A stretch of DNA of 22,797 bases from Pseudomonadota bacterium. Lineage in GTDB: Bacteria > Pseudomonadota > Alphaproteobacteria > Rhizobiales > Beijerinckiaceae. The stretch lies in assembly GCA_023426505.1 (NCBI GenBank), contig JAFAAP010000167.1, forward strand, positions 1 to 22,797, written 5' to 3'. Made by a program: the position numbers and the translations under genes. Shown piece after piece: positions 7,811 to 14,842 of the stretch. Below the pieces are notes generated by a model, which ran no database searches, had not been told where the DNA came from, and worked only from the letters and a program-made list of their open reading frames with translations. The number at the start of each line of letters is the position of its first letter. Within the stretch, counting starts at the first letter, position 1.

Positions 7811-8316
7811 TGGGAACCTCCCATCACCGCCCTTCGGGCGGAATTCTTGGTCTTGGCGAGCAGGCGCATGAGGTCCTTCTGCTCCTTCTGGGTCAGGTCG
7901 CCGAACAGGTCCGCAATCCAGCCTTCGTGCTCGGCCGCCATGGAGCGAAATTCGTCCTGCCCGGCCTTGGTCAGGCGCACCATCTGGGCACGGCGATCGG
8001 TCTCCGAGACCCGGCGCTCCAGGTGACCCGAGGTCACGAGCCTGTCCACGAGGCCGGTCAGGTTGCCGTTCGAGACCATCATGCGCTTCGACAGATCGGA
8101 CAGGGTCATTCCGTCGGGCGCCTTGTCGAGCTGCGCCATCAGGTCGAAGCGAGGGAGGGTGACGTCGAAGCGATCGCGCAGGCGCCGGCGGATCTCCCCC
8201 TCGATCAGGGTCGAGCAGGTGAGAAGCCGCAGCCAAAGGCGCAGCTCGTCCCGGTGATGCTCCGGCATCTCGACAGCCTTCGTCTCGGCGTCGAGGGGAA
8301 TGGTCTGGTCATCCAT
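7807..8316 (-). CDS. MarR-family transcriptional regulator
   Basis: A 169-residue winged-helix regulator. The DNA-binding core covers about residues 50-120: TLSDLSKRMMVSNGNLTGLV holds the helix-turn-helix, with the recognition helix near 81-95, and the wing carries the family DRR motif (SETDRRAQMVRLT, Asp107-Arg109). Flanking N- and C-terminal helices would form the dimer. It sits inside the catabolic operon between the SDR and crotonase genes, so it is probably autoregulated through the operon promoters. MarR proteins of aromatic pathways often respond to an aryl-CoA intermediate. Start: ATG at 8316 lies one base after the SDR stop with GAGG six bases upstream; GTG at 8328 lacks an SD. Candidate operators are at 11470-11489 and 13324-13341. 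Confidence 0.92.
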   Translation of the reverse strand: MDDQTIPLDAETKAVEMPEHHRDELRLWLRLLTCSTLIEGEIRRRLRDRFDVTLPRFDLMAQLDKAPDGMTLSDLSKRMMVSNGNLTGLVDRLVTSGHLERRVSETDRRAQMVRLTKAGQDEFRSMAAEHEGWIADLFGDLTQKEQKDLMRLLAKTKNSARRAVMGGSQ

Positions 8317-8317
8317 G

Positions 8318-9085
8318 CTACACCTCACCGCCGGCCACGGCGATCGCCTGCCCCGTCACCGAGCGGGCGCCCTCCCCGCACAACCACAGCACCGCATCGG
8401 CGACCTCGCTCGGGTCTATCAGGCGCTGCTGCGGATTGTGCTTCACGAACTCGGCAAGCGCCTCCTCGCGGGTTCTACCGGTCTTCGCCACGATCCGGTC
8501 GAGGCTGTCCCCGACAAGATCGGTGTCCGTGAACCCCGGACAGACGGCATTCACCGTGATGCCGGTTCGCGCCGTCTCCAGCGCGAGGGCCCGGACGAAT
8601 CCGATGACCGCATGCTTGGCGGCGCAATAGGCGCTCACATAAGGATAGCCCTTCAGGCCTGCGGTCGACGCCACGGCAACGATGCGCCCGAAGCCACGAT
8701 CGGTCATGGAGCCCAGCACGGCCTGGGCCATGTTGGTGACGCCGAGCAGATTCACGTCCAGCATCTGCCGGAACAGCGCAGGATCGGACTTCATGAAGGG
8801 CGCCGAGACAGCCGCGCCCGCATTGGCGATCATCAGATCCACAGGCCCGTGCCGGGAGATCGCGTCGTCGACCGCGGATCGCACGGCCACGGGGTCCGTC
8901 ACGTCCGCCACGGCGGCGTCGTGAGCGACGCCCTCGGCGACGGCCTGCTCCAGTCGTGCGCGATCGCGGCCCGTCACCGTCACGGTGCAGCCTGCACGGA
9001 CGAGCGCCCCTGCGATGGCGCGGCCAATGCCGCGGCCTCCACCGGTCACCACCGCGTGCCGGCCGTGAAGGGATCCTGTGATCAT
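8318..9085 (-). CDS. SDR-family dehydrogenase (3-hydroxyacyl-CoA dehydrogenase-like)
   Basis: A 255-residue classical short-chain dehydrogenase. The Rossmann nucleotide motif TGGGRGIG is at 14-21, NAG at 88-90, and the catalytic set is Ser140, Tyr153 and Lys157 (SAYCAAKHA). Arg40 after the second strand (VTGRDRARL) suggests NADP(H) preference, though this is only a hint. CoA-pathway SDRs commonly interconvert 3-hydroxyacyl-CoA and 3-ketoacyl-CoA or act on cyclic ketones. Here it could act on the 5-oxo group of the dearomatised ring or in beta-oxidation. The ATG lies one base after the stop of the monooxygenase/reductase gene, which argues for coupled expression. Confidence 0.92.
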   Translation of the reverse strand: MITGSLHGRHAVVTGGGRGIGRAIAGALVRAGCTVTVTGRDRARLEQAVAEGVAHDAAVADVTDPVAVRSAVDDAISRHGPVDLMIANAGAAVSAPFMKSDPALFRQMLDVNLLGVTNMAQAVLGSMTDRGFGRIVAVASTAGLKGYPYVSAYCAAKHAVIGFVRALALETARTGITVNAVCPGFTDTDLVGDSLDRIVAKTGRTREEALAEFVKHNPQQRLIDPSEVADAVLWLCGEGARSVTGQAIAVAGGEV

Positions 9086-9086
9086 G

Positions 9087-11441
9087 TCATTCCGCCGCCA
9101 GAGGCTTCTCGGCGGCCTCCATCTTCAACTCGGCCCGGGTCTTCGGCTTCGCCTTGATCTTGAGGTCCTCGAGATCCTGCCGGTCGCGTACGGAATTGCG
9201 GAAGATCTGGTCCTTTCCGGCGAGGTATTGCGGCGGACAATGGATGTCTTGTGCGCCGTACCACGCCGCCGCCTTCATGGTGAAGAACGGGTCGACCAGA
9301 TGCGGCCGGCCGAGCGCCACGAGATCCGCCCTGCCGGCGGCCAGGATCGTGTTGACCTGATCCGCCGTGGTGATGTTTCCGACGCACATGGTGGACACGT
9401 GAGCCTCGTTGCGAATCTGGTCAGAGAACGGGGTCTGGAACATGCGGCCATAGATCGGCCTTGCCTCGCGAACCGTCTGGCCGGCCGAGACGTCGACGAG
9501 GTCGGCCCCATGCTCCGCGAAGGCGCGGGCGATCTCGATGGAATCCTCTCCGGTCAGGCCGCCCTCCGCCCAATCGGTCGCAGAGATGCGCACCGACATC
9601 GGCTTGTCGGCCGGCCAGACCTCACGCATCGCGTCGAAGACCTCTAGCGGGAAGCGCAGGCGGTTCTCGATGGAGCCGCCATACTCGTCGCTACGGCGGT
9701 TGGTGAGCGGCGACAGGAAGCTCGCGAGCAGATACCCGTGGGCGCAGTGCAGTTCCAGCATGTCGAACCCGGCCCGCTCGCCGCGTTTCGCCGCTTCGAC
9801 GAACTGAGTCTTGATCACGTCCATGTCGGCGCGCGTAAGCTCACGCGGCACCTGGCTGTCCGGGAAATAGGGAATCGGGGAAGCCGAGCAGATATCCCAG
9901 GCCCCCTCCTCAAGTGGGCGGTCGATGCCTTCCCACATGAGCTTCGTGGCGCCCTTACGCCCGGAATGGCCGAGTTGCAGGCAGATCCTGGTGGCCGAGT
10001 TCGCATGGACGAAGTCAACGATCCGCTTCCAAGCCGCCTCCTGCTCGTCGTTCCACATTCCGGTGCAGCCGAGGGTGATGCGCGCCTCCGGCGAGACGCA
10101 GGTCATCTCCGTGAAGACGAGTCCGGCCCCACCCGTCGCACGCGCTCCATAATGGACGAGATGCCAGTCGCCGGGCACACCGTCCTTGGCCGAGTACATG
10201 TCCATGGGGGACACGACGACCCGGTTCGCAACAGTCATGTCCCGGAGCCGGAAGGGCTGGAACATCGGAACCGTCGGCTTCTCGACCGAAACGTCGAAGC
10301 CGCGCTCACGAACCTGCCGTGCGAAGGTCCTGTCCACATCCGCCACGAAGTCGGGCGCGCGCAGGCGCAGATTGTCATAAGTGATCGCCTTGGCCCGGGT
10401 CATCACCCCGAAGGCGAACTGCACCGGGTCGAAGTCCCAGAACCGGGCCACGTGCTCGAACCAGACCAGGGAGACGTCGGCGGCGTGCTGGGTCTTCTCG
10501 ACCTCCTCGCGACGCCCGGTCTCGTAGATCGCCAGAGCCCCGGCGACTGACCGATCCTTGCGGAGGGCCTCATAGAGGGCGATCGCGTCCTCCATGGCGA
10601 GCTTGGTGCCCGACCCGATGGAGAAGTGGGCGCTAGCCTTGGCATCGCCGAGCAGGACCTTGTTGCCCAGAACCCAACGCTTGTTGCGGATCATCGGGAA
10701 ATTGCGCCAGATCGAGCGGTTGGTCTGGACCTTGTGGCCCTGCAGGAACCAGCCGAAGATCTCTTCCATGAGTGCAGCGGATTCAGCCTCCGACTTCTGG
10801 CCGAGCCCCGCCCGCTCGAACGTCTCGGGATCCGTCTCGAAGACCCAGGTCGAGCGTCCCGCCTCATACTGGTAGGCGTGGGCGATGAAGGGTCCCCACT
10901 CCGTCTCCTGGAAGATGAACGTGAAGGCGTCGAGCGGCCGCGTCGAACCCATCCAGGCGAACTTGTTGGGCCGCAGGTCCACCTCGGGCTGGAAGTGCTC
11001 CGCATAGCGTTCGCGGAAGCGGCTGTTGATGCCGTCGGCGACGACCACGAGGTCGGCATCAGCGAACAGGCTCTCGTCATCCACGTCGACTTCGTAGTGC
11101 AGATCGACGCCGAGTTCCTCCGCGCGATCCCGTAGGATGAGAAGGAGTGTCCGGCGCGAGCAGCCGCAGAAGCCGTTGCCGCCGACGCGGTGCTCCGAGC
11201 CCTTGAAGTGGATCGCGATGTCGTCCCAATAAGCGAACTCGCGCGTGATCCGCTGATAGCTCGGAAGATCGTACTTCTCGAAATTGTCGAGCGTGGCATC
11301 CGAGAACACCACCCCGAAGCCGAAGGTGTCGTCGGCGCGATTGCGCTCGTAGACCGTGATGTCCGTATCCGGCCACTGCTTCTTGAGCAGGATCGCGAGG
11401 TAAAGTCCCGCCGGGCCGCCGCCGATGATCGCCGTCTTCAT
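9087..11441 (-). CDS. abmA: 2-aminobenzoyl-CoA monooxygenase/reductase-type two-domain flavoenzyme
   Basis: A 784-residue fusion. Residues 1 to about 375 form a class A FAD monooxygenase (GGGPAGL at 7-13, LLGDAKASAHFSIGSG at 263-278). Residues about 393-750 form an old yellow enzyme-type FMN reductase (FQPFRLRDMTVANRVVVSPM, HCAHGYLLASFLSPL with His565/His568, NRRSDEYGG, VALGRPHLVDP). This architecture is that of Azoarcus evansii 2-aminobenzoyl-CoA monooxygenase/reductase, which hydroxylates the ring with O2 and then reduces it to a non-aromatic 5-oxo-cyclohexene CoA ester. Databases often label it bifunctional salicylyl-CoA 5-hydroxylase/oxidoreductase. The ATG has AGGTGGGG just upstream. The beta-oxidation-type neighbours and absence of a gentisate dioxygenase favour the aminobenzoyl assignment. 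The symbol follows my recollection of Azoarcus naming. Confidence 0.93.
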   Translation of the reverse strand: MKTAIIGGGPAGLYLAILLKKQWPDTDITVYERNRADDTFGFGVVFSDATLDNFEKYDLPSYQRITREFAYWDDIAIHFKGSEHRVGGNGFCGCSRRTLLLILRDRAEELGVDLHYEVDVDDESLFADADLVVVADGINSRFRERYAEHFQPEVDLRPNKFAWMGSTRPLDAFTFIFQETEWGPFIAHAYQYEAGRSTWVFETDPETFERAGLGQKSEAESAALMEEIFGWFLQGHKVQTNRSIWRNFPMIRNKRWVLGNKVLLGDAKASAHFSIGSGTKLAMEDAIALYEALRKDRSVAGALAIYETGRREEVEKTQHAADVSLVWFEHVARFWDFDPVQFAFGVMTRAKAITYDNLRLRAPDFVADVDRTFARQVRERGFDVSVEKPTVPMFQPFRLRDMTVANRVVVSPMDMYSAKDGVPGDWHLVHYGARATGGAGLVFTEMTCVSPEARITLGCTGMWNDEQEAAWKRIVDFVHANSATRICLQLGHSGRKGATKLMWEGIDRPLEEGAWDICSASPIPYFPDSQVPRELTRADMDVIKTQFVEAAKRGERAGFDMLELHCAHGYLLASFLSPLTNRRSDEYGGSIENRLRFPLEVFDAMREVWPADKPMSVRISATDWAEGGLTGEDSIEIARAFAEHGADLVDVSAGQTVREARPIYGRMFQTPFSDQIRNEAHVSTMCVGNITTADQVNTILAAGRADLVALGRPHLVDPFFTMKAAAWYGAQDIHCPPQYLAGKDQIFRNSVRDRQDLEDLKIKAKPKTRAELKMEAAEKPLAAE

Positions 11442-11469
11442 GAGAACCCCACCTGGGCCACTGTCGAAT

Positions 11470-11500
11470 TTATTTTAAACTTAAAGTAATTTTTGTTCAA
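11470..11500 (-). promoter_or_regulatory. Leftward sigma70-type promoter with embedded operator-like dyad, upstream of the monooxygenase/reductase
   Basis: On the minus strand TTGAAC (11500-11495) and TAAAAT (11477-11472) are separated by exactly 17 bp. Most of the spacer and the -10 box form an imperfect dyad (11470-11489, TTATTTTAAACTTAAAGTAA on the plus strand; 8 of 10 pairs match) centred between 11479 and 11480. A bound dimer there would block RNA polymerase. The stretch is very AT-rich against a GC-rich background. It lies 29-59 bp before the ATG at 11441. The dyad resembles the one at 13324-13341 (14 of 18 positions when both are read on the plus strand). Assigning it to the local MarR protein is inference. 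Confidence 0.65.
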
Positions 11501-11518
11501 GCCTGCTTATCGAGGCTG

Positions 11519-13171
11519 TCACGCATGTGAAACCTCGCGCTCCGGGTGAGCGCCCTCCTCTGCGATGCGCCGCAGAGCGAAACGCTGGAGCTTGCCGGTC
11601 TGCGTGCGCGGCAGGGCCTCGACGTATTCGATCGCTCGCGGGTACTTGTAGGGAGCGATCTCCGCCTTCACGTGCTCCTGCAGCAGCTTCGTCAGATCCG
11701 GGCCGGGCTCATAGCCTTCGCTCAGCACCACATAGGCCTTCACGATCATCCCTCGCCCATCGTCGGGGGCGCCGACCACGCCGCATTCGGCAACGGCGGG
11801 ATGGGTCAGAAGGGCAGCCTCGACCTCGGGACCGGCGATGTTGTAGCCGGACGACACGATCATGTCGTCGGACCGCGCCTGGTACCAGAAGTAGCCATCC
11901 TCATCCATGACATAGGTGTCGCCGGTGACGTTCCAGCCGTCGCGCACGTAGTTGCGCTGCCGCTCGTCCGCGAGATAGCGGCAGCCGGTCGGACCCCGGA
12001 CGGCAAGGCGGCCGATCGTGCCGGAAGGAACGGGACGTCCGTCCATGTCGATGATCTGAGCCTCGTAGCCGGGAACAGGCTTGCCGGTCGAGCCGGGGCG
12101 GATCTCGTCCTCCGTAGCGGCGATGAAGATGTGCAGCATCTCCGTTGCCCCGATGCCGTCCATCAGCTTGATGCCCGTTGTTTCGAACCAGGCATCGAAC
12201 GTTGCCTTCGGCAGCGGCTCGCCAGCTGAGACGCATTTGCGCAGGGACGAGATGTCATGCCCCTCGAGCTTGCCCAGCATGGCGCGATAGGCCGTGGGCG
12301 CCGTGAAGCAGACCGTCGCCTTGTGCTCCGAGATGGCGTCCAGCAACTCGTCCGGACCAGCCTTCTCCAGCAGCACGGTCGAGGCGCCGATCCGCATCGG
12401 GAAGAGGACGATGCCGCCGAGACCGAAGGTGAAGGCGAGCGGCGGCGAACCGATGAAGCGGTCGCTCGCCTCTGCCCGCAGCACGTTTCGTCCATAGCCG
12501 TCGCAGATGGCCAGCATGTCGCGATGGAAATGCATCGTGCCCTTCGGCTCGCCGGTCGTGCCCGAAGTGAAGCCGATGAGGCAGACATCGTCCGCCGCGG
12601 TATCGGCAGCTTGGAATTCGGGCGAGGCGCTCGCGATCAGGCTCTCCAGGCTGTCAGGCGCACCAGAGCCCCAATAGACGAGGTGCTTCAGATCCGCCGC
12701 GAGGGTGCGGGCTCGCTCCATCTCGTCCGAAAGACGATGGTCGCAGAAGGCCAGCGTAACCTTGGCCTTGTTGAGAGGATAGGCGATCTCCTTCGCGCGC
12801 AGGAGCGGCATGGTCGCGACGACGACGCCTCCGGCCTTCAGGACCGCAAGGTAGAGAGCCACCATCATCGGATTGTTGGCGGAGCGCAGAAGCACCCGGT
12901 TGCCGGTCACGAAGCCGAGCTTGTTCACCAGGACATTGCAGATGCGGTTCACCCGCTCCTGCAGCTGACGATAGGTCAAAGTCTCGTGGGGGCTGATGAG
13001 GCAAGCTTCCTCGCCTCGTCCCTCGGCCACCCACCGGTCGAGAAACTCCACCGCGCAGTTGACCCGGTCCGGATAGTTCAGTTCGGGCCGGGTGAACAGG
13101 AAGGCCGGCCATTGCTCCTGAGGCGGGAGATTGTCCCTCGCGAAGGTGTCGACATGGGCCGTGTATGCCAT
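11519..13171 (-). CDS. abmG: Aryl-CoA ligase, probable 2-aminobenzoate (anthranilate)-CoA ligase
   Basis: A 550-residue ANL-superfamily adenylating enzyme of the benzoate-CoA ligase family. Motifs are the P-loop TSGTTGEPKG (202-211), GATEM (341-345), the hinge-region DGWNVTGD (411-418) and the C-terminal catalytic Lys527 in TQTGKLQR. It would activate an aromatic acid with ATP and CoA in the cytoplasm. Anthranilate is favoured because the next gene encodes the 2-aminobenzoyl-CoA-specific type of oxygenase; benzoate or salicylate cannot be excluded from sequence alone. The ATG at 13171 has GAGGA seven bases upstream. It heads the leftward operon and is divergent from the transporter genes. A 77-nt gap with its own promoter separates it from the oxygenase gene. 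Confidence 0.92.
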   Translation of the reverse strand: MAYTAHVDTFARDNLPPQEQWPAFLFTRPELNYPDRVNCAVEFLDRWVAEGRGEEACLISPHETLTYRQLQERVNRICNVLVNKLGFVTGNRVLLRSANNPMMVALYLAVLKAGGVVVATMPLLRAKEIAYPLNKAKVTLAFCDHRLSDEMERARTLAADLKHLVYWGSGAPDSLESLIASASPEFQAADTAADDVCLIGFTSGTTGEPKGTMHFHRDMLAICDGYGRNVLRAEASDRFIGSPPLAFTFGLGGIVLFPMRIGASTVLLEKAGPDELLDAISEHKATVCFTAPTAYRAMLGKLEGHDISSLRKCVSAGEPLPKATFDAWFETTGIKLMDGIGATEMLHIFIAATEDEIRPGSTGKPVPGYEAQIIDMDGRPVPSGTIGRLAVRGPTGCRYLADERQRNYVRDGWNVTGDTYVMDEDGYFWYQARSDDMIVSSGYNIAGPEVEAALLTHPAVAECGVVGAPDDGRGMIVKAYVVLSEGYEPGPDLTKLLQEHVKAEIAPYKYPRAIEYVEALPRTQTGKLQRFALRRIAEEGAHPEREVSHA

Positions 13172-13524
13172 CGCCTTGTCCTCTCAGGTCATCGGCGGAA
13201 CGTGATTCCCGGAGGGATGAGGACCGATCGCTCCCGCCCCGCAAACCAAGGCGCAGCCTCGAAATCACAGCCTCGTCGTCACGGTCGCCATGCGGAACAA
13301 TCCGCTTGAAGAATTCCGAAAATTATTTAAAGCTTCAAATATTGCTTGGCAATCCCAAACATGGGGATGCAGGCATCCGGTGCCGCCGAAAGGGAGTGTT
13401 CGGCAGGCCGATTTTGCGGCACAGTACCGCCGCTCTCCGGCGAGGCGCTCCTTCGCGTCCCCGCCGGACACAATCATGCAGCGCGGCACAACGCGCGCAG
13501 GGAACAGCCATTCGGGAGTACATG
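13172..13524. other. Divergent intergenic control region, ligase versus ABC importer
   Basis: About 350 nt separate the ligase start from the binding-protein start. It contains an AT-rich core (13315-13345) with an operator-like palindrome and a leftward promoter. An abutting inverted repeat, ATTGC-TTG-GCAAT, lies at 13341-13353. A 14-bp palindrome, GGATGCAGGCATCC, lies at 13365-13378. I found no convincing plus-strand promoter; the best -35/-10 pairs are poor. The region from 13380 to 13510 is GC-rich and shows no gene. Confidence 0.6.
13324..13352 (-). promoter_or_regulatory. Leftward promoter with embedded palindromic operator, upstream of the ligase
   Basis: The plus strand carries TATTTAAAGCTTCAAATA at 13324-13341, an 18-bp palindrome with one mismatched pair, centred on AAGCTT. 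On the minus strand TTGCCA (13352-13347) and TAAATA (13329-13324) lie 17 bp apart, so the palindrome covers the spacer and -10 box. The same arrangement is seen at 11470-11500. The predicted start would leave a leader of about 145 nt before the ligase ATG. A repressor here could also affect rightward transcription of the importer. The link to the operon's MarR protein is inferred. Confidence 0.6.
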
Positions 13525-14700
13525 ATGAATCGGACGATCAAGACCCTCGGCATCGCAGCGGCTCTCGGCCTAGCTGCCTCGCCGGTTCTGGCGCAGGAAA
13601 AGCTGAAGATCGGCTTGCTGCTCACCCTTTCCGGCCCCTCCGCCGTTCTCGGCCAGCAGGCGCGCGACGGCTTCCAGCTCGCCATGAAGGACCTCGGAGG
13701 CAAGCTCGGCGGTCGCGAGGCAGAGGTCATCGTCGTCGATGACGAGCTGAAGCCCGACGTCGCGGTGACGAAGGTCAAAGGTCTCCTCGAGCGCGACAAG
13801 GTCGATTTCGTGGTCGGGCCGATCTTCTCGAACGTCGCCGTTGCGGTCCACAAGCCGATCGTCGATGCGAACACCTTTTACATCAGCGTGAATGCCGGCC
13901 CCTCGAACCTCGCCGGCAAGAGCTGCAATCCCTACTTCTTCGCCACGTCTTATCAGAACGACCAGAACCACGAGGTGCTCGGCAAGGTCGCTCAGGACCG
14001 CGGCTACAAGAAGGTCTATCTGCTCGCGCCGAACTATCAGGCCGGCAAGGACGCCCTCGCCGGGTTCAAGCGCCATTACAAGGGCGAGATCGTGGAGGAA
14101 TCCTACGTTCCCCTCAACACGCTCGACTTCCAGTCGGAGCTCGCCAAGATCGCCTCGATGAGCCCGGACGCCATCTTCACCTTCATGCCGGGCGGCATGG
14201 GCGTGAACCTGGTCAAGCAGTACCGCGCCGCGGGCCTCGCCGATCGGATCCCGTTCCTCTCCGCCTTCACGGTCGACGAGTCGACCCTGCCGGCGCAGCA
14301 GGACGCGGCCATCGGCATGCTCGGCGGCTCGAACTGGGCGCCCAACCTCGACACGCCGGAGAACAAGAAGTTCGTGGCTGCCTATGAGGGAGCCTACAAC
14401 TCCGTGCCCGGCTCCTACTCGATGCACGCCTATGACGCCGCGCTGCTGATCGACAGCGCCCTGAAAGCGACCGGCGGCAAGATGGACAACAAGGACGCGG
14501 TGCGCGCCGCGATCAAGAAGGCCGACTTCAAGTCCCTGCGCGGTGACTTCAAGTTCGGAGCGAACGGCTTCCCGATCCAGGATTTCTACCTCGTGAAGGC
14601 GGCCAAGCGCGCCGACGGCAAGTTCCAGACCGAGATCGTCGAGAAGGTGTTCGACGATTACGCCGACGCTTATGCGAAGGACTGCGCCGCAACGAACTGA
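13525..14700 (+). CDS. ABC transporter periplasmic binding protein, branched-chain amino acid/aromatic acid type (LivJ-like)
   Basis: A 391-residue secreted binding protein of the Peripla_BP_6 type. The signal peptide MNRTIKTLGIAAALGLAASP ends at VLA, with cleavage likely after residue 23, before QEKLKIGLLLTLSGPSAVLGQQ, the typical first strand and ligand loop. Two lobes follow, with GPIFSNVAVAVHKP and AYDAALLIDSAL as family-typical segments. Two adjacent ATGs occur (13522 and 13525); the second gives the better spacing (six bases) from GGGAG and is chosen. It opens the importer operon, divergent from the aryl-CoA ligase, so the ligand is probably an aromatic acid or amino-acid catabolite rather than leucine. 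A strong hairpin follows the stop. Confidence 0.93.
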   Translation: MNRTIKTLGIAAALGLAASPVLAQEKLKIGLLLTLSGPSAVLGQQARDGFQLAMKDLGGKLGGREAEVIVVDDELKPDVAVTKVKGLLERDKVDFVVGPIFSNVAVAVHKPIVDANTFYISVNAGPSNLAGKSCNPYFFATSYQNDQNHEVLGKVAQDRGYKKVYLLAPNYQAGKDALAGFKRHYKGEIVEESYVPLNTLDFQSELAKIASMSPDAIFTFMPGGMGVNLVKQYRAAGLADRIPFLSAFTVDESTLPAQQDAAIGMLGGSNWAPNLDTPENKKFVAAYEGAYNSVPGSYSMHAYDAALLIDSALKATGGKMDNKDAVRAAIKKADFKSLRGDFKFGANGFPIQDFYLVKAAKRADGKFQTEIVEKVFDDYADAYAKDCAATN

Positions 14701-14716
14701 GCGGCAGCATTGTTCA

Positions 14717-14750
14717 GCGCCTCGCCCCTTGCAGTCTCGGGGCAAGGCGC
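14717..14750 (+). terminator. Stem-loop after the binding-protein gene, possible attenuator or mRNA stabiliser
   Basis: GCGCC (14717-14721) pairs with GGCGC (14746-14750), and GCCCC (14724-14728) pairs with GGGGC (14738-14742). An alternative register pairs TTGC with GCAA. The next bases are AACCGCTTTTG, with only a short, offset T-run, so termination would be partial. Such hairpins between an abundant binding protein and its permease genes often set differential expression. The function here is inferred. Confidence 0.55.
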
Positions 14751-14842
14751 AACCGCTTTTGAAACGCGCCTCGAGCCGCTTGGCTCGTAAAGCTCCCCAA
14801 CGGAGTCACGCCTGATGCTTGTCCGCCGTCAGTGAAGCGCCG

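Noticed and set aside
7811..8236. 142-codon upstream extension of the crotonase frame
   Set aside because: It overlaps the MarR gene in another frame and translates to Pro/Arg-rich nonsense. The GTG at 7810 with GGGAGG six bases upstream is the credible start.
11500..11520. AGCCT/AGGCT stem after the ligase stop as a terminator
   Set aside because: Only five pairs with an 8-nt loop and no T-run directly after. Read-through from the ligase into the oxygenase gene is more likely.
12257..13309. 350-residue plus-strand frame antisense to the aryl-CoA ligase
   Set aside because: The ligase has all ANL motifs on the other strand, and the antisense product resembles nothing.
13365..13378. GGATGCAGGCATCC palindrome as a regulatory hairpin
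   Set aside because: The 2-nt loop is too tight for an RNA hairpin, and no second copy of the palindrome was found. It is mentioned in the region note only.
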